Below, one piece after another: positions 1 through 9,769 of a DNA stretch of 20,531 nucleotides (the first letter of the stretch is position 1; each line of letters begins with the position of its first letter). The stretch comes from Lunasporangiospora selenospora (taxonomy: Eukaryota > Mortierellomycota > Mortierellomycetes > Mortierellales > Mortierellaceae). Where the stretch lies: contig JAABOA010000194.1 of the NCBI GenBank assembly GCA_015680635.1, forward strand, positions 1 to 20,531, written 5' to 3'. Made by a program: the position numbers and the translations under genes. The notes under the pieces are model-generated. The model searched no databases. It was not told where the DNA came from and saw only the letters and a program-made list of their open reading frames with translations.

Positions 1-18
1 AGGAGAGGAAAGAGCACG

Positions 19-767
19 CTACTCGTTCTTGGACGAAGACTCGCCGCCCTTACTGATTGCCTTAATAGTGGACGTGGCGCCGCTTCCCGATGAGCATCCT
101 CTGCATCCACAGTGTATGCATTCCACTACCTTGCCTTCTTCCAGCTTGTCTCTGGGGACTCTGCAGACACATGTTGTGCCAAAGTTTGTGTCCTTTGGTT
201 GAATACACCGCAAGCAGCACACCTTTTCATATCCGGCCTAATAAAGTTGGATCATGAATATTAGAAAACATGAATGTCAAGTCCCTGGCTAGGTAGTTTG
301 TTTGCAAGGGTTAGAACTGCCAATGATCGCTTTCACTTTACCTTTTTCCACTTGGCAATCAAATTTCCATCAGCATAGCCTTGCTTCAATAGATACTCGT
401 ATAGCTCCTTTGAAATCGCCCGGCGTTTGTAAAACAGTTCGTACACATATCGAGACCGCTGATGGTGTAGCCGAAAGGTTAGTATGGCCGTGGTACACCA
501 GTGGAGAAAAGTCAATAGTTTTTGTGTGATCAAGTTGTCTTATACTTCCTGCACATTATTAAAAAGCAATACAGGTGATCCAGATGCAACTGAAAGACTG
601 TAAAAGGAAATGAGAAGGCAATCCTCGAAGGAGGAGAGGAAGGAAAAAAGTCGAGGAGACTTATTATTACCATCTCTCATCTTTTGCTGAAACTCGAGCA
701 ATGTTGGCTCAATCTCATCAAAGCCCTCGGGGGCTCGCTTTGTGCGCAAGGATTTGACTTTGGGCAT
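19..767 (-). CDS. BUD31: BUD31/G10 splicing factor, three exons
   Basis: BUD31 (G10) is a small zinc-binding subunit of the activated spliceosome. Exons on the minus strand are 767-671, 538-342 and 237-19. Joined, they give 170 residues, against about 144-157 in other species. The N-terminus [20 protein letters not shown], the core [19 protein letters not shown], then [19 protein letters not shown] and the Cys-rich end ([24 protein letters not shown]) match the family closely; the cysteines are the zinc ligands. Introns are 670-539 and 341-238. The exon 2 start was chosen because the AG at 540-539 is the only acceptor that keeps phase and avoids the in-frame TAA at 542-540. It gives a linker of normal length, but the linker sequence is unlike the usual ...LWPIF. 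An extra Ser/Gly/Lys-rich tail follows the last cysteine. Gene identity is near certain; the exon 2 boundary is moderately sure. Confidence 0.93.
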
Positions 768-1186
768 GATTGCTATCCAGTATTATTAGGTGCCGGCGTC
801 TTTACGAAGTGGTCCTGTCTATAATGTAATGGTTCTAAAAAGTTCCAGTCCGGCCCTGTTTTTTTTCCCTGGCAAAATGTCGACGCAAGGTGATCAGGAA
901 AGCAGAAAAAGTCCTGGACACAATGTTCGCACCCATTTGAACCAACGGTAGATTTGCTTAAGGGTACCACCGACTTTTAACTTTGCAGCGCAAGTGAAAG
1001 AATCAAAGAGAACCTCGAATATGCCAGAGGGGTTCCATCAAGATTTTTCAGTATAGAGAAGGAGCCTCAGATATGACTCGGTAGCAGAGCCTCGGTGCCA
1101 ATGATGCCTCGGCAAAGGATATACAGCAATCATCATCGACTGAGACCAGTAGCAAAAAAAACAACAAATAATGCATTGCTGTAACA
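768..1186. other. Intergenic region between BUD31 and the small unrecognised gene
   Basis: No credible coding region is visible on either strand. The stretch should hold the BUD31 promoter (its right edge reads toward the left-pointing ATG at 767) and the 3' UTR of the left-pointing gene that stops at 1187. It is AT-leaning with short A and T runs. No strong motif was recognised. Confidence 0.5.
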
Positions 1187-1481
1187 TTAGAATCTCGTTT
1201 CCTTCAGCAAGTTGTCGTAGCCCGGATCATCGAGAAGCAACTGCTCAATTATTTTATCTGAGAAGTAGTCAAAGAGTCTAGCCTACAGTGCCGTGCCTTA
1301 CAGTAGCCCAATATATGCTTCTAAACGAGTTTCGACAAGCAATTGGTGACTGACAAATCGTCAAAGTATTGTGAAGGCTCATGCTTTTTGACCATCGGTT
1401 TCCCCTTGATACTCTGGATGCCAGCCTGCTCAAGGGCCTGCTCTTTCTTTTTCGGGTAGGGGAGAGAGTGTAGTGCGGTAT
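1187..1481 (-). CDS. Unrecognised small protein, C-terminal exons only
   Basis: I do not recognise the family. Two minus-strand exons look coding: 1481-1351 and 1282-1187, joined in phase 0 across an intron with donor GTCACC and acceptor TGTAG. The first reads ALHSLPYPKKKEQALEQAGI and continues to KKHEPSQYFDDLS. The second reads ARLFDYFSDKIIEQLLLDDP, followed by GYDNLLKETRF and TAA at 1189-1187. The composition (charged, amphipathic helix-like, acidic end) is protein-like, unlike the other two frames, one of which is Arg/Ser-rich. The likely acceptor for the first visible exon is the TATAG ending at 1482. No upstream exon could be placed in phase: a 30-nt intron from GTTGATG would be too short, and a GTT-to-AAAAAG intron ending in the KKKEQ codons is an alternative. 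The start probably lies between about 1490 and 1800, divergent from CCT2. The gene is probably real but its 5' end is unresolved. Confidence 0.45.
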
Positions 1482-1921
1482 CTATAAATAATGCAATTGT
1501 TATTCATCAACATTTGGTCCTGTCCTGACATCAGCTGGGGAGCGAACGCGTTTAAAGCAAGAGGATAGTTCTTGGTAGGACCAGGACGTTAGAAACTCTA
1601 TTGAAGAGAGCTTGCAGCAGTTACACTTTCATACCCTACTGTGACGCCAAAGGAGAATTGTTGGTGCGCAGTCTTCGCAAATGGTAATTCTTCAAGCTTC
1701 CAAAAATTTAAGGGCTCGCAGCGCAGAGAAAGGGAGAGAAGAGACGAGTGCAGGAGGCAGGCACACAGGACGCGCGACTCGACACAGCTCCCATTTGATA
1801 TTTTTTCTGTTACTCCATTTCCATCTCGTTCTCTCGACATTTCCTTTCTCTCCTTCTCACACCCCCTCTCCCTTCCCGTCTCCCGTCTCCCTTCTCCCCC
1901 TACCCATAACATCTTCATATC
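1482..1921. promoter_or_regulatory. Divergent promoter region; CT-rich leader of CCT2
   Basis: This region lies between the small left-pointing gene and CCT2. From about 1795 to 1907 the plus strand is a long pyrimidine-rich tract (runs of CTCC, TCTCC, CCCTCTCCC) ending about 15 bases before the ATG at 1922. This is the usual look of a fungal core promoter or 5' leader of a highly expressed gene. The left part (1490-1700) may contain the missing 5' exon of the small gene. Open frames across the tract are low-complexity Ser/Arg/Pro strings and were not called. Confidence 0.5.
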
Positions 1922-4381
1922 ATGGTAATGACTCGCGCTGTTCTCATTGGAGCACATTGAACAGAGCAGTAGAGAGGGTGAGAGCGAGATTTGTCTCTGG
2001 AGATCGCGACCCTCTCGCCACTCGCTGGAAATAGAGCCGGAGACCGACCGACGTCGTGATGCGATCAGAATCAGTCTCCTTCACCACTCTCCTTGTCATC
2101 GTTCTCTGGAATGACTTCTAACCTCCATCCCCCATCTCGCTACTGTCCAGTCTTTGGCTCCTGTACAGATTTTTCAAGACAACGCCACCGAGGAGCGTGC
2201 CGAGAATGCTCGTTTGGTACGACGACCTAATCTTCTTTTTGCCTGCTGATCAGAATTTGAGCGCATTGTGCTTTTTCCTTTGTTCTGCACCTACTGGCCA
2301 GAGGTCTAATAACCACATTTCTCCATGATTTACATCTGTTGGATGCTATAGTCCTCGTTCATCGGAGCCATCGCTGTCGGTGACTTGGTCAAGAGCACAC
2401 TTGGACCCAAGGGAATGGTAAGGACGAGGCTCTTTTTCTGCCCGATGAAAACGGATCCTTTGCAAGAACGGCATGAGCATACCTCCTCCAGGAGGAGATT
2501 CGAGGATTCAACGACCTAAAACGACACTGCAGTGCAGCGAATAGTATTGATCCCAGAGCTCTATGACTCTTCTAACCCCTCCCCCCCTCCTCTCCCATCC
2601 CGCCCCTTGATCGGCTTTATTATTTTAGGACAAGATTCTCCAGTCGGCCACGACAGGAGAGGTCATGGTCACGAACGACGGCGCAACGATCTTGAAGTCA
2701 ATCGCTCTTGATAACGCAGCAGCCAAGGTGTTGGTCAACATCTCCAAAGTCCAGGATGACGAAGTTGGTGACGGCACGACCTCCGTTTGCGTCTTGGCAG
2801 CAGAGCTCTTGCGTGAGGCCGAGAAGTTGGTCAACCAAAAGATTCACCCACAGACTATCATTGAGGGCTTCAGGATCGCCTCTGCTGCCGCATACAAGGC
2901 TCTCGAGGCTTCTGCAGTCGACCACTCTACGGATACGGCTTTGTTCAGGAAGGACCTGATCAACATTGCCAAGACCACTCTCAGCTCCAAGGTCTTGTCG
3001 CAGGACAAGGACTACTTTGCAGAGTTGGCTGTGGATGCTGTCTTGAGATTGAAGGGCAGCACCAACCTGGAGCACATTCAGATCATCAAGAAGGTCGGTG
3101 GTCGTCTTGCGGACTCGTACTTGGATGAGGGTTTCATCCTCGACAAGAAGATTGGTGTCAACCAGCCCAAGAGAATCGAAAATGCCAAGATCTTGGTCGC
3201 CAACACCCGTAAGTGGATGCTTCTATCATGATAATTGCTTTCTTTTATATTTTGATATGATACTAAAAAAAAAGCCTCTCCTTTTACCGGACCTTTATTA
3301 GCCATGGACACGGACAAGATCAAGATCTTTGGTGCTCGTATTCGTGTGGAGGGAACTGGCAAGCTCGAGGAGTTGGAGCGTGCTGAGCGTGAAAAGATGC
3401 GCGCAAAGGTGGATAAGATCAAGGACCACGGCATCAACTGCTTTGTCAACCGTCAGCTTATCTACAACTGGCCCGAGCAGCTCTTTGCCGATGCAGGTAT
3501 CATGTCGATCGAGCATGCGGACTTTGATGGTGTCGAGCGTCTTGCTTTGGTGACTGGCGGTGAGATCACCTCAACCTTTGACCACCCCGAGTTGGTTCGT
3601 TTGGGACACTGCGACCTCATCGAGGAGGTTATCATTGGCGAGGACAGAGTAAGATTATTATCCCCAGTGGAAGGAATGTTCGTTCCATTGCATTTTTTTC
3701 CTTACCGTCTCGCTGACTTTTTTTTTTCTCTCTTTTTTTCTGAATCCTTTTTGTAGCTCATCAAATTCTCGGGAGTTGCAGCAGGTGAGGCATGCACGGT
3801 TGTTCTCCGTGGCGCGACACACCAGTTGTTGGACGAGTCTGAGCGTTCGTTGCACGATGCCCTCAGTGTTCTCTCGCAGACAACCTTGGAGCCCCGTACC
3901 GTCTTGGGAGGTGGTTGCTCAGAGGTGTTGATGTCCAAGGCTGTTGACGAGGTGGCCGCCAAGACCGCTGGCAAGCAGCAGGCTGCGATCGAGGCTTTCT
4001 CGCGTGCTCTCCGTCAGATGCCTACTATCCTTGCTGATAACGGAGGTTATGACAGTGCAGACTTGGTCGCCAAGTTGAGAGCTGAGCACTATGAGGGTCA
4101 CTCCACCTTTGGACTCAATATGGATAGTGGAAGCGTGGGCGATATGCGTGAGCTCGGAATCACAGAGTCGTTCAAGCTTAAGCGCCAGGTACTATTGAGT
4201 GCCTCTGAGGCTGCCGAGATGATCTTGCGTGTCGACGATATCATCCGTTGCGCACCAAGGTAAGAAAAAGATAACAGTGTCTTGTTGTGATTATTGTATG
4301 CCCCATGTCGCGTTCAATGTTATCGCCGACTCTAACACTCGGATACTTGTTAAATGACCTATTAGGCAAAGACAGGGTTAA
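1922..4381 (+). CDS. CCT2: CCT2, beta subunit of the cytosolic chaperonin CCT/TRiC
   Basis: CCT2 is one of eight subunits of the ATP-driven ring that folds actin, tubulin and other cytosolic proteins. Exons are 1922-1924, 2151-2216, 2352-2417, 2629-3208, 3302-3648, 3757-4259 and 4366-4381. All phases fit, giving 526 residues (yeast 527, human 535). The protein starts [20 protein letters not shown], then [30 protein letters not shown], the catalytic GDGTTS near residues 92-97, and TVLGGGCSE near the end. Exon 1 holds only the ATG: a TGA at 2112-2114 lies upstream of exon 2 in frame with no ATG after it, while ATG|GTAATG at 1922 supplies both start and donor. The last intron (4260-4365) is inferred from AG|GTAAGA, a CTAAC branch-like site at 4333 and an ATTAG acceptor. 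It ends the protein in APRQRQG. Without that splice a TAA follows at once (APR*). Confidence 0.97.
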
Positions 4382-4930
4382 GCTCGCGTCGTTTTCTAAA
4401 CAGAGAGGTTCGACATTGGAAAAACCATGTAGCGAGTCTAGACAGGGGCATTTCGGATGAGCAAAAGTGTCAAAAAATTGGAAGTGAATAATAGTAATAT
4501 GGCTGTTCATTAAAACAAGGCGAACATGCTTTGAGGCATTTATTTCAAGGGCACTCAGGAGGACGAAGAAGAAGAATAGGGATGTGAGGGCAGATCATGG
4601 GGGGGCTGTAAAATGGCTGAGGAAATGCGGAGATGGGATCAAGTTGAGGAATAGCAATTTACTTTTTTTTCTTTTTTTTCCTTCTTGATCCAAGAAAGAA
4701 GATGAAGCTCAAAAGGTCGACCTTGTATCAGTTACGTTAGGCAATTGAGAGGTCTGTGGGTAAAGAACCACAAGATCTCCAAACTCTTTATGTCATGGGG
4801 TATAGTGTGCCGAGAAGAGGGATGAGACGAAGAAAGAAGGTCCCGTATGGTGGTCCATACTCGTGTCGATATGGTTGGGAGGAAGAGCGGGTCCAATGGC
4901 CGTAAACCTTTTTCAAAGATGGTCATTGTG
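4382..4930. other. Convergent 3' intergenic region
   Basis: This lies between the 3' ends of CCT2 (plus) and VAMP7 (minus), so it should hold both 3' UTRs and termination signals. It contains T-rich stretches (about 4661-4684) and purine-rich stretches. The short open frames have no recognisable protein character. No RNA gene or repeat was seen. Confidence 0.5.
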
Positions 4931-6467
4931 CTACCATTGGCATGATTCCCAGAAAGGGAACCCACAGGCGGAGCAAATAAGGGCATAGATTATGAGCTAT
5001 AGAAGACCATGGACAGAGGGGGAAAGACACGGCTAGATGAGCGACTGCGACAGAGAGAAAATATTGAAATGGTGGACACGACAACCATTTAAAGTAGCTG
5101 GCTCATGTGTGCTTGTTGAACGAAAGCTGGGGTACGCCCGTGTTGCTTATGTTATTGGTCACTTACAATGATGACGATAGTCAGGAAAGCCATCAGCTTC
5201 GTGTTCTTCCACCACATTGTCCTCTATTAACAGTGAGTATAGAGGCAAAAGAGACGTCGGTCACATATCCCCCCTTTCTTTTCATTGCTTGATCGAGAAA
5301 AAAAAAACCACCACTAATAGTTACTTTGAGGACCAGGCTCCTCTTCTTAAAGTCGAACGCTTGTTGATTCAAGTTCTCAGTCTTGTCGACCAGTAGCTCG
5401 ATCCGCTCGCCTCTCTGTAATACCCGCTCTAATCACCGAGTAGACGCGAGATAGTATACGATCAGATAAAAGAACAATGTCAGTTCCACGCTACTCGTCT
5501 TTTACCCCCTCTTCTTTCCACCGATTCAGTTTCTCTTTGCCCTTACCAATGTTGCTGACCATGACTTCTTTGACCTTCTCGATTTCGCCCTGGACTTGCT
5601 TTATCCTGTCTGCGTATGGATCTGCTGAATAAAAGTCCTGTCAGATCCGCAGCAAAGAGAAACAGGGGAGAGTGTAAAAGTACAAAAGGTGAGAAGGTCA
5701 TGCACTCGGTGCGTGAAAAAGCCGTTGCCAAGTGACCCATTCCTCTACCACACCCCCCCCCCTTTCTCTTTGGCGTAGGTCTTGGGGGAGTATGTGAGCG
5801 GGAGATGTGGAAGATCACAGGCACAGGCACACAGACTGAGCGAAAAGGGGGTGCGATAGAAAAATGAGAAAGTGGCGGCAATGGTGACTATCCACTCTTG
5901 TCCTCTCCCCCTCCTCATTACCATTAGCTGCTCGATCGTCTCAGAGAACTCATTCATGCCATACGGGGCGAGAGCATGAAGTGAACAGGCATGACTGTGC
6001 TGAGCTAGGAAGCGACCTTTGATGTCTTGCAAGAACGCAAATGGGATCCGCCGTCCAAACATGTCGTCTGCCATGCACATGTAGGTAATACCGTTCTCGC
6101 TGATGTAGTGGAACAAATATCTTTGGGTAGAAAGGGAGTGTGCATCGGTTAGTTTTTAAGCAACGCAGGAATACTAGATGCATGATTGGGAGGAAGAGTC
6201 GACCGTTCAACAAAGAAAAGTGAGATCAATGCATACCGATCATAGGCATAGGTGAGTTTGGAGTTGTTTGGAGGGATCTTCTCCAAAATATTCTCAGTGA
6301 CTAGAGCGACAAAAGTTCGTGGCATCTCTGTCAGCATTTGGGTGCAGCTCTGGATGGTCGAGTAGGAAGAACCCTGTTGTTTTACCAGAGGTATAGTTTC
6401 CAGTCGAGACCGAGTGCTCTGCAAGGATGACGGTCCCTCGAGCGACGAGGGCGTAGACAATGGACAT
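4931..6467 (-). CDS. VAMP7: VAMP7-type longin R-SNARE, seven exons
   Basis: This is a vesicle/vacuole membrane-fusion R-SNARE. Minus-strand exons are 6467-6386, 6300-6237, 6120-5922, 5637-5547, 5428-5325, 5223-5167 and 4996-4931. They join in phase to exactly 220 residues, the length of human VAMP7. Residues 1-115 form the longin domain (MSIVYALVARGT, VTENILEKIPPNNSKLTYAY, DRYLFHYISENGI, CMADDMFGRRIPFAFL, PYGMNEF). Residues 120-180 are the SNARE coiled coil, with the zero-layer arginine at about R151 in VLQRGERIELLVDKTENL. MWWKN at 183-187 precedes a C-terminal membrane anchor (KLMAFLTIVIILIIYALICS) and a short luminal tail. The last exon was chosen because it completes the hydrophobic span and resembles other VAMP7-like tails; two nearer acceptors give short non-hydrophobic ends. 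Fungal counterparts act in vacuole or late endosome fusion (an Nyv1-like role), which is inferred from the family. Confidence 0.95.
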
Positions 6468-6917
6468 GACTGATGTTGGTCAAATGCAATTGTAAATGCA
6501 AAGTAATTAGGAATGTCTGACTGGAGCAATGGTGGACTGAGAGAGAGAGAGAAAGAGAAGGAGGTGAAAGAAGAGAGAAAGAGAGAGAGAGGGAGAGGGA
6601 GAGATGGGAGGGAAGACACACGACCCATGCTTTTTATGCCCTTTTCAGGGCAAATGTCGAGAGAGACATTGTTGATCGTCCACGCGCACAGGGCACGCAC
6701 TCGTAACACGCTCGTGGTTAGCGTGTCCTTCGCCTTGTTCCACCAACGGTTCTCTATCTATGTAATTATTTTTGTATTGTTTTTTTTGACCATTCCGCCT
6801 CAATGCAGTCTCTATCATGACATCTACCAGTCTCATGGTAGAGTGACAATCAGCGGTGGGCAATTCCACCATCAACAACTATCATTCCCCTGATTCTAAA
6901 TTTACCAGTCAGTCAGA
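6468..6917. promoter_or_regulatory. VAMP7 upstream region with purine/pyrimidine tract
   Basis: This lies between the VAMP7 start and the 3' end of the ADCK1-type gene, both pointing left. Nearest VAMP7, at 6538-6614, the minus strand is strongly CT-rich, matching the pyrimidine tracts found before other start codons here. The remainder should hold the 3' UTR of the ADCK1-type gene. No further coding sequence is supported. Confidence 0.45.
6538..6614. repeat. Imperfect GA/CT microsatellite
   Basis: About 77 bases of nearly pure purine on the plus strand, mostly GA and GAAA/GGGA units. It sits about 70 bases upstream of the VAMP7 start codon and is CT-rich on that gene's sense strand. It may act as part of the core promoter, or may simply be a length-variable microsatellite. 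Confidence 0.75.
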
Positions 6918-9769
6918 TCAACTAATGGCATTGGCCATATCTGTGCTACCCACCCACCAGAGCCATATCTGCAACAAGCCCTCGACCGCCCAAAGTCTCC
7001 ATTGCATTGAAAATTCGTCCATAAGATAACAGAAACTTCGGTAGAGCGTCGGTGTGCCTCCAAAGAGGTACCACCGGTTCCTTGGTCCAAGACCCAGTTG
7101 CATCCCACGGGCCTTGGTCGCAGCTGAAGCATTGTCATCCCTATCACTCCAGAGTCCATACCACCATCTCATCAAATGGCCCCAAATTCCTCGAGAATAG
7201 AGGTACTTTTTCTCAAGAGCTAGTCGCTCCTCGCGTCTCTGGCGTTGTTCTTGTCGGGTCTCTGTCCAAACACCCCGTGTTGAGTAAAGAGCATTGGTGT
7301 GGAATCGTTCCACATTCTCACCACCAAGCTGTTGGTGAATGCCTCGCGTCAAGTTGATGGTTCGGAAGATGAGCAACATATCCCTTGGCAAAGTCTCTAG
7401 AAACTCAAACACTTCGACCATCGAAATGTTCTTCATCGAGGATCGAATCCGATTACGTTGCTCTTGTGTCATGGACTCTCCGATTCGCATTGTCGAGTCC
7501 ACGGGTCGATGGATAAGAAGCAAAGGCAACAGATGGACATAATTGGTAGGAACACCAATCTTGGCCGATGACTTTTCCAAAAGCTCTTGATCGTTAAGGA
7601 TTAATGCTCGCCAGAGCTGGCAGTAGTTATACCGGAAAGTCTCGTCGAGATTTCGATACAAACCGTGATCCAGGAGTACGAATCGGCCTCGACCTGTGTG
7701 TTCGTCCTTTGTGATCAAAATGTTTCCAGCCTAAATGCATCCAACAAAAGTGGAAAATAAAGTGAGCATTTGTCATTTCTCCGGTGCGACTAGGCGAATT
7801 GGGAAAAAAATGCTCTCGCAAGTACAGGATTACTTACGTGAGGATCGCAGTGGACGACACCATGTTGATACATCATCTCGGCAAAGACTTCAAGCAACGT
7901 CTGGCGCACCCATTTAGGCGAAACCCCAAGCTTTTTGAGGCCCTCTACGTCATTGACCTTGACACCATCAATAAATTCCATGGTCAGAATCTTTTTCGAC
8001 GACAGTTCCCAGTAGATCTCGGGGACATAAAAGTCTTTTCTGTTCTTGAATCTCTCTTTTGTTGCTTCACCATTTCTACCAAACATCCATTTTTTAAACG
8101 CAATTCAAAATCATAAGTAATAGACCAAATGATGTGGATAAAATGTTGAAGGTTGCGATGGAGTACCTTGCTTCGTTGGTAAAGTCAAACTCGGAGGTCA
8201 AGTTATCTCGAAACTCTTTGACGATCCAGCCCAATTCGAATTCAGGAAAAATAAACCCAACCAAGCTCGAGAGTGATTCCATGGTCCACATGTCAGCTAA
8301 GATGCGTGTCAAATAAACAAATCAAAGAATCCAGAGGAGGATTAGCGTAGGAAACGGACTTCATGGATAAAAAAATATGCTCTTCCATAAGCCGGTGCGG
8401 TGCATTTACTCTTGAAGAGGCGAGCCACATCGTTGTACTGAACTTTAACCGCAGCCAGTCTACCATCATTTGTAACAGCTATACGTGTGGGAATTTCAAT
8501 CCAAAATAAAGTATGCGACCCGTGTGAGAGGTGAATATTCCGAGCAGTTTTTTTCTTTGGTCATGCCAAATTACGAGAATCTTGTTTTACCTCTGTGCAC
8601 CTGAGCAAGACTTGCAGCAGCCAATGGTACTGAGTCAAATTCAACGAACAAATCTTTGGGAGATTGGCCAAATTGTTCTTGGAAGATATGTTCAACCTCC
8701 TTCAATGACTTGAATGGTGCCTTGTCCTGGAGGACTGAGAGTGTGTTGGTGTACTCAGGAGGGACAATGAATGTTAAAGATGCTAAATAAAATGGAAGAA
8801 AGAGCAGGGTGCGTTCAGCCATTGAACTGTAGGATTCAGTTGACGTTATACTTTGCTCCCCTAGTTCTTCAGGCAACGCTGTTGATCATTACCGACGTGC
8901 TGTCCCGCTTTGCAGTAGATTCCAGTGTTGAGTCGACAGAGCCGCAAGAGTCTGTCAGCGCAGCGTTGATGAACCACCTTGCGTTCAGCCTTGTACTGGT
9001 CGGAAGTGTATCCTTCTGAGGCGTAGCGGAGATGCAGAACCTTATAGTCCATCATGCACAGGCACCTTGGGATCCCGGGACGCGTCATCATCCATGGTTA
9101 GCGGAGCTCTTCTTTCTCAAATAAGGAAAAAAAATAAATAGCTAAACGCAAACAACCAGTGTTGGGCCAACCTAGACGGAGTGGAAATCTTTCTTACCCT
9201 GTAATGAAGGTGGCAGCGGATCGAAAGACGGCTGCGCTGTAAAGAGTAGCTTGTTCACGGTAAGAAGGACTCCAGGCAATCCCGATCGCAGACACCAATG
9301 TACCAATACCGATCCCGACCCAGAGCGTCTGCTTGATCCTCTTCCTGAGCAACCCTGGGGTGTTGAATAACCCCTGCGGATGGTGGATCACCTTTGTCGA
9401 AGACAGTGCCTCCTGCGCCGCATCAACAGCTGCAGAAGTAGAGAATGCATGTCTACGAGACTGTGAGATGAGGGCAGTAGCATATGAGGTATTATTAGCC
9501 GATCCTGTGGTAGTCCAAGGTGTCTTTGTTCTTGTACAATCAATGAGCCTCAGATTAGGGATAATTGCTGTTGGTGCCTTGGCCGGTCCCTTTGTGGTGG
9601 TTGCAGCGATCGAATACGAGGCGATGGTACAGGAGGGGCTTGTGGGTGTAGCAGAAGGGTGACGAGAGAGCAAGGAAGAGACACGAAGCGGCAATGGCAG
9701 GGATTGACGACTAGCACCTGGCAGCCGAGCACATCGTAGGACAGCATGCCGACACGTTAGGACGGCCAT
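6918..9769 (-). CDS. ADCK1: ABC1/ADCK1 (Mcp2/Cqd2-like) atypical kinase, mitochondrial
   Basis: This is a UbiB/ABC1-family atypical kinase of the ADCK1 branch; yeast Mcp2/Cqd2 affects mitochondrial lipid and coenzyme Q distribution. Exons on the minus strand are 9769-9198, 9065-8893, 8782-8591, 8478-8410, 8296-8167, 8075-7838 and 7730-6918. They give 728 residues. The first roughly 130 are Ser/Thr/Arg/Ala-rich with almost no acids, as in a mitochondrial presequence, followed by a hydrophobic segment (LWVGIGIGTLVSAIGIAW). Family motifs are intact: KAGQ (about 243-246), the Ala-rich loop AAASLAQVH (303-311), lysine in AAVKVQ (K324), TSEFDFTNEAR, HCDPHAGN (454-461) and LLDHGLY with metal-binding D479. 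All introns keep phase. The protein is longer than ADCK1 (about 520) and yeast Mcp2 (about 570), mainly from the N-terminal and C-terminal extensions. Family is certain; whether it has kinase or ATPase activity is not known from sequence. Confidence 0.95.

Noticed and set aside
1681-1705. Possible heat-shock element upstream of CCT2 (TTCTTCAAGCTTCC)
   Set aside because: The TTC units have the wrong spacing and orientation for a standard nTTCnnGAAn array. Too weak to call.
1598-1957. Open frames of about 95-119 codons on both strands
   Set aside because: They cross the CT-rich CCT2 leader and consist of Ser/Arg/Pro/Glu low-complexity strings. No protein family resemblance.
2111-2160. ATG at 2111 as an alternative CCT2 start
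   Set aside because: It is not in frame with SLAPVQIF at 2151 and would need a frameshift. The ATG at 1922 splices in phase.
5101-5160. Nearer acceptors for the last VAMP7 exon
   Set aside because: They yield short ends (LSFNKHT or LL then stop) that leave the membrane anchor incomplete; the acceptor at 4998-4997 gives a full anchor and a family-like tail.
5543-6116. Overlapping open frames on the minus strand with a Cys/Pro-rich stretch
   Set aside because: They are read-through of VAMP7 exons into its introns, including a C-run; splice sites and homology explain the real coding parts.
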